Shown here in pieces: positions 46,705 through 56,305 of a stretch of 64,000 nt of DNA (its first letter is position 1; the number at the start of each line of letters is the position of its first letter). Both the position numbers and the translations under genes were made by a program. The stretch lies in assembly GCA_039704465.1 (NCBI GenBank), contig JASFAU010000015.1:620001-684000 (forward strand), in the 5' to 3' direction. The notes below the pieces were generated by a model, which did not search any database, had not been told where the DNA came from, and saw only the letters and a list, made by a program, of their open reading frames with translations. Origin of the DNA: Plasmodiophora brassicae. Taxonomy: Eukaryota > Endomyxa > Phytomyxea > Plasmodiophorida > Plasmodiophoridae.

Positions 46705-47131
46705 TCAAAAATCGTGCAACAGGGTGCAGGACAATGTGTCAGAGCGTGATGCCAGAAATTGTCGGACGATGTCAGGAGTATCATCTTTGATGGTTTCAAA
46801 TGGTTCCCATGTGGCATCATCATCCTGAAAACCTAGCCAACGAACGTGTAGTTGGACATCTCCAGAAACAGGATCGATTCGAATATCATCAATTTGTTCA
46901 ATCACGTAGGTGTTACCAGTCAAAGCAATATTGTGTAGCAGGTCCGAAGTGACATTCAGAGATGAATCATGGTAGAATTTCAAGCGTTGCGCATGTACGG
47001 TAGACAGATCTTTCGTAATCAAGTCTTGGACAGTGTAGACATGTGGATTGACAGCTTCAACGATTTGGTAAGGACCAGTCCAATTAGACGTAGTCTTGCG
47101 CGCAGTAGAACGCTTAGCAACCAGGACATAA
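46705..47131 (-). pseudogene. E3 integrase C-terminus and chromodomain (separate frame)
   Basis: LITKDLSTVHAQRLKFYHD then YVIEQIDDIRI and LHVRWLGFQDDDATWEPFE, a clear chromodomain, ending RSDTLSCTLLHDF. It lies one frame off the integrase that stops at 47132, so a small indel separates them. Confidence 0.85.
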
Positions 47132-48575
47132 TCACCAATTAATAGAGAAGTTGATCGGTTTCACATTACGCTGGTGCTTGCGTGATTCGTGCCGTAAGCG
47201 ACGTTGTTTGGCTAGACGGTGCGAAACATCTTTGTGCATGTCGTCCATAGCCGATATCAAGTCAGCAGTCGATTCACGTAATCGATCAGGTGTTATTGGC
47301 AGGTCAAGGGTAGCGTCAAGACGGGTAACAAAGATAGTAGATAACAAAGTACTTGGTTCAAGACCAGTAAAAATCGTCACAGGAGCATATCCGATGCGAG
47401 GTCGAATCGTATGATTGAGCACCATGTTAATCACCGGAATCAAATCAGGCCAGTCTTGTACATTTAGGGACTTCATCAGAAACAGATCTAGAATGCGACG
47501 ATTGACAACCTCGACGGTTCCGTTCGCCCAAGGGGTGTAAGCAGTAGTGAAGTGGTGTGCAATGTGAAGTCGTTGTAGCAAATCATTCACCACTTGATTC
47601 ATAAAATGAGAGCCTTGATCCGATACGTGTTGATAAACAATACCAAAACGTTTGAACCAATTCAAAAGACTATCAACAACAACAAAGTGATCAGCAGATT
47701 CAGAAGGGACAATTTCAACAAATCCCGAGAAGTCGTCTTTCAGTACAAGAACATACCGGAGTGCATGATGGCAAGATGCTCGCGGTTTCTCGATAAACAG
47801 AAAATCATAATGCAAGACAGCGTTCGGTTTCGAACCATGCAAAGCATATCCAAATGGACGCGGTACAGCAGTTCCATGTCGATTTCGAAGACAATGCAAA
47901 CATCGACTAACAAATTCTGCAACAGACTTGTCAATTCCAGGCCACCAAAAGTGAGAAAGAATCGTAGCCAAGGTTGCCGATTCAACAAGGTGTCCGGATA
48001 ATCCCATATGAGCAATGATCATGATCCTGAGAATCAACGATTCATTTGGGATCCAAATCTGATAATCAGGTGTAGAAAACAGACGATCAGAATTTCGTCG
48101 CACGATAGTCGACGTTCCTTCCAAGGTGAGCATGGATGCATCAGGTTCAATTCCATGTGCAATACAATATTCAGATTGAGACTGAGCAATTTCAGAAACA
48201 GTAGGCCAGACGAACTCGTCATGAATACGGTAGTCGTCAAAACGTGCAGCTTTGTGAGTAAAACGTAAGGCACGAGCAGATATGGTCTGAGCACAAGACT
48301 CGGGTTCGACGTTCGCTCCCCATCGTGTTCCAAGGTCCGCCCAGACATTCTCGTCTCCAGAAATGTGTTCGATTTCAAAATTGAACGACTTCAATTGCAA
48401 TCTCCATCTCTCAATTCGATCTCCAGTCATGCGACTCAAATTCGTAGAGAAACGAAATGGGTCCATAATATACATCAAGTTGCGATGATCAGTGAAGATA
48501 CGAAAAGCATCAGCCGAATGCAAGTAGTGTCGGTAGCGATAGCATCCTTCGATAATCGCAAAACCTTCCTTCTCA
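47132..48575 (-). pseudogene. E3 RNase H C-terminal half and integrase
   Basis: EKEGFAIIEGCYRYRHYLHS and FTDHRNLMYIMDPF (RNase H), zinc-binding HMGLSGHLVESAT...CLHCLRNRH, catalytic core HYDFLF, SDQGSHF and TVEVVNRR (D, D, E), ending NVKPINFSINW. Open for about 480 codons. Cut off from the RT by the hairpin insertion at 48578-48712 and from the chromodomain by a frame break. Confidence 0.9.
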
Positions 48576-48577
48576 AT

Positions 48578-48712
48578 GATTGCCCCGGCGGACTTCGAGG
48601 AGGCTCGAACTCCCGTCGGTGAGATGTTTTGTAGATCAGACCGCCCAACTAGGCCACGAGAGCAGCTGCTCCCGTGGCCTAGTTGGGCGGTCTGGTCTAC
48701 ACTGATTGTGAC
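48578..48712 (-). other. tRNA-like/Pol III-box insertion with perfect inverted repeat inside E3
   Basis: Two perfect 22-bp arms (48637-48658 and 48673-48694) around a 14-nt loop that itself holds GAGCAGCTGCTC. On the minus strand the inner arm has an A-box-like TGGCCTAGTTGG (48656-48645), and 46 nt on a B-box-like GTTCGAGCC (48610-48602) within a foldable T-arm GGGAG/TTCGAGC/CTCCT; a TTTT follows near 48555. The acceptor and anticodon stems do not fold well. Best read as a tRNA-derived (SINE-like) or rearranged tRNA relic. Confidence 0.55.
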
Positions 48713-50594
48713 GGAACGAACCAGAAATGAAAGCCATCGGTTCATGACGTTGATCGACAAGTGGTTTCGGCAAATCATCACAAGGAATTTGTGTCAAGAA
48801 GACAGACCAATGATGGTCCGAAGCATCAGGGAATATACATCGAATAAACCCATCTTTCGGGTGTGCCATCAGCATCAATTCCTCCAATTGTTGCTTCAAT
48901 CGTTCGAAACAGCGCGTATGTTCCTCATTCCATCCAACCGAACTAAGCGTGACACGGCGTAACTGACCTTTCTTCAGGCTGCGAATCTTACGTGACGATT
49001 CCAGAAGTAGTTGTTGTAAGGGATGAACGCGTTCAGAAAAACGAGGAATCGAAGTACGCATCCAATTGAGCGCACAGAGAAATTGCTGAAGATCAGCAGC
49101 ATTCTGAGGAGTTGCCAAGGTTTTCAGAGCATTGATCAATGACTCGTCAAACGATATTCCTTCAGCAGATATAACACGGACGCACCAGGTCACTTTCCGT
49201 AACCACAGGTGGCACCGGTTCGGATTCAACATGACACCATACTCATGGAAACGTTTCAGAATACGTTCCAATATTACGAAGTATTCGGCGAGATCCCGGA
49301 CGTAGTCCAGTACGTCATCGATCCACAACAATGCGGCTAGATACAGCAGGTCGCCAAGAACTTCTTGCATTCCAGACTGGAAGGCGAATACGGCACCAAT
49401 AATACCTTGCATGATACGAGTTGGCGTAAAAACACCTTCGTGAGTCATGAAGGAACAGAACTCTTGAGAATCAGGGTGCAAAGGGAATTGCCAATATCCC
49501 TTAAATGCATCAAACAGCATGAAAATCGTAGCTGAACGTAAATACATCAGAATAACATCGATGTGAGGCATGGGCCAATTGATGCGGTCAATCTGCCTAT
49601 TCACAGGTTTAAAATTCGCGGTCATTCGATATCCACGGTTACCGAAGTCTTTCTTCTCATGGACATTCGCTCGTGAGGCGAAACGCGCATGTGGATTGCG
49701 GTACACGAGACCGTTTTCCATCAGTGTCGTTGTGTGCTGGTGGAGAAACGCTTGGTGTGTCTCCGGGTACTTTGGTGGTTGACATACAACCGGCCTAACA
49801 TCTGCTTTGACATGCAGTCTCATCGGAGTTACCTTAGCCGGTGGCATATTGTCGATCTTCGTTCGCCATATTGGGTATTTGCGCACTATAGAGCGCAATC
49901 GTTCTTTGTCGTCGGGAGGGAATCCTTCCTGAAGTGCACGTTCAATCATGTTGTCACATGCAATTTGTACCTCAGTTTTGTTGAATATCCCAACTTCAAC
50001 GTCATAATCCTTTCCAGGATCAGGATCATCTTGTTCCTCATCTTCATCCTGTGGGGCGATCATCTGCAATCGCTTGCTGCGTAACATTTCAATCGCTGGA
50101 TCTCGGCTGTAAGTAGTCACATCAGTTTCCGAGGTGTTCGAATATTTCTCTTCAAAGATGGTGTCGGGGTTGATCCCTAAAGCATCCAATTCAGCAACGC
50201 CTACTAAGAGAGTACCATCACTCATAGGATCTTGAGAGATCGCGCACTCGACCCGTCTGATAGTTGCAACAGTTCCATGCTGCGACGTGAACTTGAGGTC
50301 AAGCAGAGCGTACCCAACAATCTTCGTTTGTACGTTGCCTATCGCAAGGGTACTCATCAGTGGTTTCTCAAACATTCTTACCGCAACAAATTTTTCTCGT
50401 TGGATCTGCGATAACTGCTCCAATGAAAGCGTTGTCTTCGTGCATGCACTATCAAACTCGTAGTTGAACGTAGCGCACTCGTGAACTCGGACAGTTCCTA
50501 GGGTTGATGTACTCGTTGCCAACCGCTTATTCTTCGTCTTCGCTGCTTCGTTGCCGCTGTGTGTCGTCGTTTCGTCATTAGACGGTGTTTTGTC
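48713..50594 (-). pseudogene. pol: E3 protease/RT/RNase H N-terminal part
   Basis: Open in the gag frame from directly after the gag TGA. Landmarks: a diverged protease region (YALLDLKF...VAELDALGI), RT with ANFKPVNRQIDRINWPMPHID, FDAFKGYWQFPLH and the catalytic box LLWIDDVLDY (Trp-Ile-Asp-Asp in place of Tyr-x-Asp-Asp), then RNase H start DGFIRCIFPDASDHHW. The frame ends in the hairpin insertion (stop at 48636). Confidence 0.88.
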
Positions 50595-51626
50595 TCATTT
50601 CATTTTCTTCAGTAACTCTTGCCGTTCTGTTTTACTTACCTTGGGGCACATCGGTAGCCAATGAGGTCCTTGACAGAAAGCGCAACCGCCTTCAGGGGGT
50701 TGTTTACCCTCATGTTCAGGAATCCTATTGGTCTCATTCTTACCATTCAATTTCTTCTTCGGCGAGTTGATGTCGTCATTCTTCGTGGTGCTGTGTGGTT
50801 CATTTTTCCCGTTAGACCGAGCATTGGTGGTCTTACCATTCTTTCGATTGTTGTTATCATCGGGAACTTTCTTCGGGAAGAATAGGTTCTGCTCTTTGGC
50901 TCGTTTGTCTACAAGGTCAAAGAACGCCATTTCGTCCTTCCAGCAGTGTTCATAGTTACCATACTTCATATCCTTCTTCAGTTGTTTGCGTAGGATTTCT
51001 GGACGTATACCTTTTCGAAGCAATTTGATCTTGCGCTTTACCTTAGCGTCGGATCCAGAGAAATGAGATTCAAGGCCATGGTCTTCGATAAACTGATCAA
51101 ATTTGCCAAAGTGAGCGTTAACTCGGGCTTCGCAGTTACCAATTTTCATGTCCATAACGATGGTCTTTCGTATGAGCTCATCGATGTCGCAATCGTTCAT
51201 GTCCTCGCACAATGCTTCTCGCTGAATCTTCACGAGGTATCCTTTGATGTCGTCATCAGTAATGTTCTGAACAGGTTTCCGAATACGAAATTTCGCAATG
51301 CTGTTGAGGATCCTGTCAGGCATACAGCTCTTCATCGCTTCCGGGTAGATATCCTGGCTGTGGCGATTTCGTCGATCTTCAATCAGAGCCGCATACTTCT
51401 TGTACTTCGTCAAGAATTCTGTCACACATTTGTAGTCAGTGCTGTTCAATTGCGGGGGTGTCACAGGTGTAAAGATCGGAGTTTGCCCCTTCAGCATGTT
51501 TCCGGCAGCTCCGTTGACGTTGTCATGCCCAGCGGGTTGTTCTTCAGGCTGTTCATGTACTTCTTCCATGGCGACTGGGTCGGCCGGCTCTGCAGCAGGC
51601 GCCCGTCTACGTCCCGCGCCGTTCAT
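50595..51626 (-). CDS. gag: E3 gag
   Basis: 343 codons. Acidic Ala/Pro-rich N-terminus, a helical core (TDYKCVTEFLTKYKKYAALI, CDIDELIRKTIVMDMKIGN, KLLRKGIRPEILRKQLKK), a Lys/Asn-rich linker and a variant zinc knuckle CAFCQGPHWLPMC (C-x2-C-x3-H-x4-C). Ends LKKMK then TGA at 50597-50595; the next codons continue in the same frame into pol. Confidence 0.88.
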   Translation of the reverse strand: MNGAGRRRAPAAEPADPVAMEEVHEQPEEQPAGHDNVNGAAGNMLKGQTPIFTPVTPPQLNSTDYKCVTEFLTKYKKYAALIEDRRNRHSQDIYPEAMKSCMPDRILNSIAKFRIRKPVQNITDDDIKGYLVKIQREALCEDMNDCDIDELIRKTIVMDMKIGNCEARVNAHFGKFDQFIEDHGLESHFSGSDAKVKRKIKLLRKGIRPEILRKQLKKDMKYGNYEHCWKDEMAFFDLVDKRAKEQNLFFPKKVPDDNNNRKNGKTTNARSNGKNEPHSTTKNDDINSPKKKLNGKNETNRIPEHEGKQPPEGGCAFCQGPHWLPMCPKVSKTERQELLKKMK

Positions 51627-51724
51627 CGTCGCGGTCAGGATTCAGGTTCAGGTTCACTTGCGTTCAGGGCGATCGGCTCACGCGATCAAGTTCAGGTGAA
51701 TTCTCCACGACACAAAAACGTTTT

Positions 51725-51867
51725 TGTGCTTTCGGTGCGCCGTCAGCGGTCCACACGACTGCCGTCAAGCTGGACGCACGCTAGACGCCTTATAAGAGAA
51801 CTGTTCATTCAAAGGTACAGTGGGACGATCCCATGCATACGGTCAGAGCTACTACTTTTGTAGTACA
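51725..51867 (-). repeat. E3 5' LTR
   Basis: 143 bp, about 97% like the 3' LTR by eye. The palindrome CACAAAAACGTTTTTGTG (51711-51728) straddles its inner edge, where the primer-binding site should lie. Confidence 0.93.
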
Positions 51868-52026
51868 CACATATGTCAAATGCACGTCTTGTTGGTTGGG
51901 TGTACGTTGAACGCGTTGACTATCGGACATCTTGGTGAATGATTTTTATTTCCGCAGTCCGTACGGTGTAGGCGGGCGTGCCGCAGGTGCTCCGCAGTTT
52001 CCAACAGCTCTCCCACCCAAGCCATA

Positions 52027-52560
52027 CTATTCATAGCGTTGCGCACGTGGCTGCGCCACGTCACGCTTCCGGCCGTCGTCGAGCGTGTCGCACATAACCC
52101 ACACGTCTTTGGAAGATTGTAATACGTAAAGAATGGTGAGTATCTGCAGTGGCATATACGAAGCGTCGCACGAACGAACTCGTCTGCCTCTGACGTGACA
52201 TATCTGTTTCATGCAAGAATCGAGTTCCCGCTCTGGCATGTATGCGTAATGTTCGACGTAGTCCATCATGTGAGGAGGCCCGGGTTCCAGAAAGTACTTT
52301 TCGAGTCGGCGTCCGTCCGAAGGCTATCTCCGAGTCGTCGGCCTTCGGAAGGTGCCAGCCGGTCCTTCGGTATAGGGCACATGAGTGTATTATGCACCAT
52401 AGTACATACTTTACCAAGCTACCCCATTCCACACAACCCTGTACACACTCAGCAAAAAATGCACATCGGTCATCTGACAGCAGAAACTGTGGGCACCACT
52501 TCCTTTCTGCGAACGGTAGGTAGGTGCGGGAGACAGACAGCCACTCAAAATGAGTGCCGT
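52027..52560 (-). CDS. unrecognised protein-like frames
   Basis: Frame 52027-52269 (MMDYVEHYAYMPERELDSCM, QILTILYVLQSSKDVWVMCD) and, further upstream on the same strand, HFEWLSVSRTYLPFAERKW and LLSDDRCAFFAECVQGCVEW read like protein. They could be exons of one gene joined across an intron near 52290. No family recognised. It may be a decayed gene, as it lies between mobile elements. Confidence 0.25.
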
Positions 52561-52577
52561 CGGCTCGGGACTCAAGA

Positions 52578-53268
52578 GAGCATCTCCACCCGTTGTACCT
52601 AAACCTATACCTAAGCGGGCTCATAGGGATCTCCAAATTTACAGAAAAATGGGTGCTTCCTCCAGCGGTGCTCGGCGTCTCTATTTCTGTGAACAGCACA
52701 CAGTGTGTCGCCGTGGAGTTGTCCGATCCGACGGCGTCCCACGCATTTCCGCTGCCGTTGGGCGCTACCTATACTCCGTGACAGATCTACTCAGATCTGT
52801 GGTCCAGTTTAATGACTCTACCTAGAGCATCTCCACCCGTTGTACCTAAACCCAATTTTTTCCGTAGATTTAGAGATAATGATAATGAATTTGTTCCCCA
52901 CCCGTTGTACCTATACCTAACCGTTTAGGTAGAGTCTTTAAACGGGGCCACAGATCTGAGCAGATCTGTCACGGAGTATAGGTAGCGCCCAACGGCAGCG
53001 GAAATGCGTGGGACGCCGTCGGATCGGACAACTCCACGGCGACACACTGTGTGCTGTTCACAGAATTAGAGACGCCGAGCACCGCTGGGGGGAGCACCCA
53101 TTTTTCTGTAAATTTGGTGATCCCTATGAGTCCGCTTAGGTATACGTTTAGGTACAACGGGTGGAGATGCTCTAAATGGTTAGGTAAACGGGTGGGGAAC
53201 GAATTCATTATCATTATCTTTAAACCTACGGAAAAATTTAGGTATAGGTACAACGGGTGGAGATGCTC
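52578..53268. mobile_element. foldback repeat of two inverted units
   Basis: Unit A (about 250 bp, 52578-52825) and unit B (about 100 bp, 52826-52925) are each repeated in inverse orientation as A' (52925-53172) and B' (53173-53268). Unit ends share GAGCATCTCCACCCGTTGTA. The inverted copies differ by scattered substitutions. No coding potential. Ends GCATCTCC resemble the MITE at 53886, so a PIF/Harbinger-type origin is likely. Confidence 0.8.
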
Positions 53269-53375
53269 AGAGCTGCAAATGAGACCGAGCATGCGGCAAA
53301 AAAACGCTGCGGTCGAGGGAAGACGTACATAGGCACGGAGGCCTGTACACATCGCCAAAAAACGTTCACATTGGT

Positions 53376-53771
53376 GTGTACAGGGTTGTGTGGAATGGGG
53401 TAATGATCGGAAGGTTCATTTGTCCTCTAATGTCGGGATCTTCGCATCGCGACGGGCAAGCAAGCGGGAGACAACTTTTCCTGTTACCGCGAAGTGAGAC
53501 GTCCGTCCTTTTAAGGAGGACTGGGAAAATGGTGCTCGTTGCCCTTAAAGTAGATGTCGAGAGCGCCATTGAGAATGCCATCGGCTTTTGTGGGTACCGG
53601 GCCATTGTAATCAATGAAGGCTTTGTCGGCCACAGTCTCTGGCGACAGATGACGGCCGGCAGCTGCGTGTCGATTGATGACACGCCCCATTCCCTCGACG
53701 ACGGCCTCGTTGCTGATCTTCAGAACACAGTGTTGGAGCAAGTACAATTTATCCGGGATAACATATCGTAG
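53376..53771. other. unrecognised region with overlapping sense/antisense frames
   Basis: The plus frame ends GLVADLQNTVLEQVQFIRDN; the minus frame over the same DNA reads HLRYVIPDKLYLLQHCVLKI and VEGMGRVINRHAAAGRHLSP, which looks more protein-like. Neither is recognised. Possibly a remnant of a transposon gene. Confidence 0.2.
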
Positions 53772-53885
53772 ATGTTCGCATCGGTAAGGACGTGTTTCAG
53801 GATAATGGTGCCTGGTTGGTACGGTCGCGGATGACGCTCTCGCACCACCCGACACTTTGCGATTTGGAAACAAGTCGTAGCCTAA

Positions 53886-54417
53886 GGACATCTCCAACGC
53901 GGTTGCTATTGCTATTTCTAACCTTGATAGAACGTTTCTATCCCTCCCACCGCGGACCAAATTGCTATCGATAGGATAGAATGTCCGCGATCCTTGCTAT
54001 TTCGGACGAAACAGCAAGGACTGGAGGTCCGTCGCTACGGAGTTCTAAGCCGATTTGCGCCCCGCATGGTGGCTCCCAAATTAGAGGTGGGGAGCCGGCT
54101 CGGGGGCGGCATTGGCTGGCAGTCGTTTATCACGAGGATCCATTGGATAGCGATAGCGTTTGACAGCTGCCGCGGTGTTAGGCACAACACGATGTTGGGG
54201 CTAACAGGACATTAGCCGACTGACGTCGGCCACCGTCACGGACATTTATTTGGTCTGGCAGCGGCGCCCAATTACGACGCCGCTTGCCAACAGCTATAAA
54301 CGGATGCCAGTCGTGACACGCGGTGGGTAGCAATGTGTCCGGAGTTTCTAAGCGGGGCTATTTTTACTTCCGGAGGCCGCGATAGCAATAGAATAGCCCC
54401 TAGCGTTGGAGATGCCC
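53886..54417. mobile_element. PIF/Harbinger-type MITE
   Basis: 532 bp with 15-bp terminal inverted repeats GGACATCTCCAACGC (left) and GGGCATCTCCAACGC (right end, reversed), one mismatch, flanked by the 3-bp duplication TAA (53883-53885 and 54418-54420). TAA/TTA duplications and GGGCATCTCC-type ends fit PIF/Harbinger. No transposase inside. Confidence 0.8.
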
Positions 54418-54584
54418 TAAGAGTCTCCAGCAGACGAATCATAACTGGCAGAACAGGAAGGGCAACGCCGCCCTTGGTTGCTGCCGTCCACACGAACTGT
54501 AGTGCTTCGTCACGACAGGTCAACGGACACGGGTTACCAGTTCTCGATGAAGTCTTTCGTCAAACGGGAGCAACCAAAAACGTC

Positions 54585-55560
54585 TTTAGTTTAGTTTAGT
54601 GTAGTTTAGTTGTGTTTCGCGCTTTTCAAGCAGGCGCCTCGGTCTCGGGTCCGAGGACCGTAGGATCAGCTTCCAGAACATAAGCTTCTCCCGGCCTGGC
54701 AGTGCCGGCCTGTCACCTTTGTGCTGGGATCACGCAGGTCGGCGACTCCAGGGCGAGTCTGAGGGCTCGATGGGCATCCCAAAGGTTCGTAGACTTTGAT
54801 CTCCCTCACTGTGGTTGATCTGCCTATACTACTGACGACATCCACCCCCTTGTGGGAAGTGGTCACCTATTTTACAGGCGCCCCTTCGTCTTCCAACGTG
54901 CTCAAGTGATCCCGTAAGAAAACTCCTAGGCGACAATTACTGGGCTGTCGGGCACCCATAACATTTAGGCCCTGTGTCCTTGGCGGGGCAGTGAAACTTT
55001 ACCGTGGGATTTCGTTGCTCGCACAACAGAACGGACAATGTTCTTCGTTCTTGGTTGTGTTGGTGGTCTTGGCGTGTTGTTAAATGTATAGGCACTTTCC
55101 AGAGAGCTTCTGTGAAGGAGTTTTTCCATAATCGTGCGTACACGTTCTGTTCTTGATGCAGTTTGTGGCGCAGTGCGGTGCAGTGCAGAAGTTGATGCTC
55201 AATGGTTTCCGTTGCGCTCCCGCAGTGTCGGCATTGGGATGATTCTCCGGCAATGTTTTGGCTAATGTTGAAGAGGTACTGTCTGGCGCCGCAGTGTCCA
55301 GATCGGGCGCGGTTCAGCAGGGGGTGGGTAAGGTTGTTTCTGCTGTCGTATGTGTCGAACTCCATATCCAGCAGCACACTCGTGCAGCACACCGACGCTG
55401 CCACGCACTCCGCAAGTCTGGTGTCAGCGCCGCCCGCGATGATGTAACGTGCACCGCGTCTCACGTCTACGACGTTGCCCGTCACACCCAATATCTTCGC
55501 TCTATATCCATCAATGAGGGTCGTCAGAATTAACCTTACGCGTTTGAAGCAAGCGGGGTC
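54585..55560 (-). mobile_element. 5'-truncated LINE, ORF2 C-terminus
   Basis: The minus-strand frame 54937-55701 contains LNRARSGHCGARQYLFNI and the zinc-knuckle CRHCGSATETIEHQLLHC, typical of the C-terminal end of LINE ORF2 (C-x2-C...ET-x2-H-x-L-x2-C). Its 3' end coincides with a (TTTAG)n run at 54585-54613 (CTAAA repeats in element orientation), the kind of short tandem tail left by target-primed reverse transcription. No RT domain remains. The left boundary near 55560 is approximate. Confidence 0.7.
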
Positions 55561-55650
55561 AGAAGCAAACTGTTTACCGATCCGAGCCTGCCGTAGAAGC
55601 AATTTTTGGCGGAAGCCGCAGTGGCGCATGTTCTTACTTGGGTAGTCGCG

Positions 55651-56171
55651 ATGCCGGCGTCGTTGTCCAAAGCGTCGTCGTCCCAGCAGCCCGGGCAGCA
55701 ACGAAAGCGCCTTTCGTCGTTTGAAAAGGACCTGGTTATTAGATGGCTCGAAGACCCAGACAATTTTCGATTGATAACGGGAAATGTCAAAGGTAGGCGT
55801 TAACGAATGTCGTTTATTTGGTTACAGTGCTAATCTATGACGCGCTGCCTTGTAGGACCTGTTGAATCTGGAAAAGCGGTCAGCAAGACGCATGCCTACC
55901 AGGAGCTGGCGCAGTTTGTCAACCGCCATCATCCTGAACGGGAATGGGCGCCAATGGACGCAAAGCGCCGTTACGAGTCAATTCTGAAGACTTACAAAGG
56001 CGTCCGTCACGAAAGCAATGAGACTGGCTATGGTCTGTGCGAGGCAGACCTGAAGAAGGGCGTCAAAAGCATCGAAGAGAAGCGCGAACGTCAATGCTTC
56101 GGCTATGCTCGCCTCGATGCCCTGTTCGGAGCTCGTCAGAACATAACGCCTTCTGTGAACGTACAAATAGG
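55651..56171 (+). pseudogene. Myb/SANT-like transposon-associated gene cut by an LTR
   Basis: ATG at 55651, intron 55793-55855 (63 nt). Product: SSFEKDLVIRWLEDPDNFRL, SKTHAYQELAQFVNRHHPE, WAPMDAKRRYESILKTYKGV, LDALFGARQNITPSV. The W...W...W-like spacing and KRRYES...YK suggest a Myb/SANT-type DNA-binding domain of the kind amplified with DNA transposons in oomycete-like genomes (family judged by pattern). At 56172 the frame runs into an inverted E1-family LTR, so the C-terminus is lost. Confidence 0.55.
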
Positions 56172-56305
56172 TGTCAGGAGACGACACGACGGACGACTAT
56201 TGTCTCCACAACACGGAATTAACCGACTGCCGAAGCCGTCGGTTGCCGTGGACGTTTATTCAAACTGCGCGGCTGCGCGACCCCCGTCGCGGCCGTGCCA
56301 TAACA
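56172..56305 (-). repeat. E1-family 3' LTR
   Basis: 134 bp, same length and near-identical sequence to the E1 LTRs, inverted. Confidence 0.93.

Larger units (their letters stand above)
46549..51867 (-). mobile_element. E3: complete, diverged Ty3-type chromodomain LTR retrotransposon
   Basis: 5.3 kb between LTRs at 46549-46694 and 51725-51867, with 5-bp target duplication CACAT at 46544-46548 and 51868-51872. Read on the minus strand: gag, in-frame TGA, protease/RT, RNase H, integrase, chromodomain. Visibly more A/T-rich than the host genes and E1/E2. The LTRs differ by a few substitutions and a 3-bp indel, so it is older than E1. Confidence 0.93.

Noticed and set aside
48578..48712. A functional tRNA gene
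   Set aside because: A and B boxes and T-arm fit, but the acceptor stem has mismatches and no proper anticodon stem forms.
55330..55400. Apparent copia LTR fragment inside the LINE region (GTGTGCTGCTGGA match to 57590)
   Set aside because: The match is only about a dozen bases and the sequence on both sides diverges.
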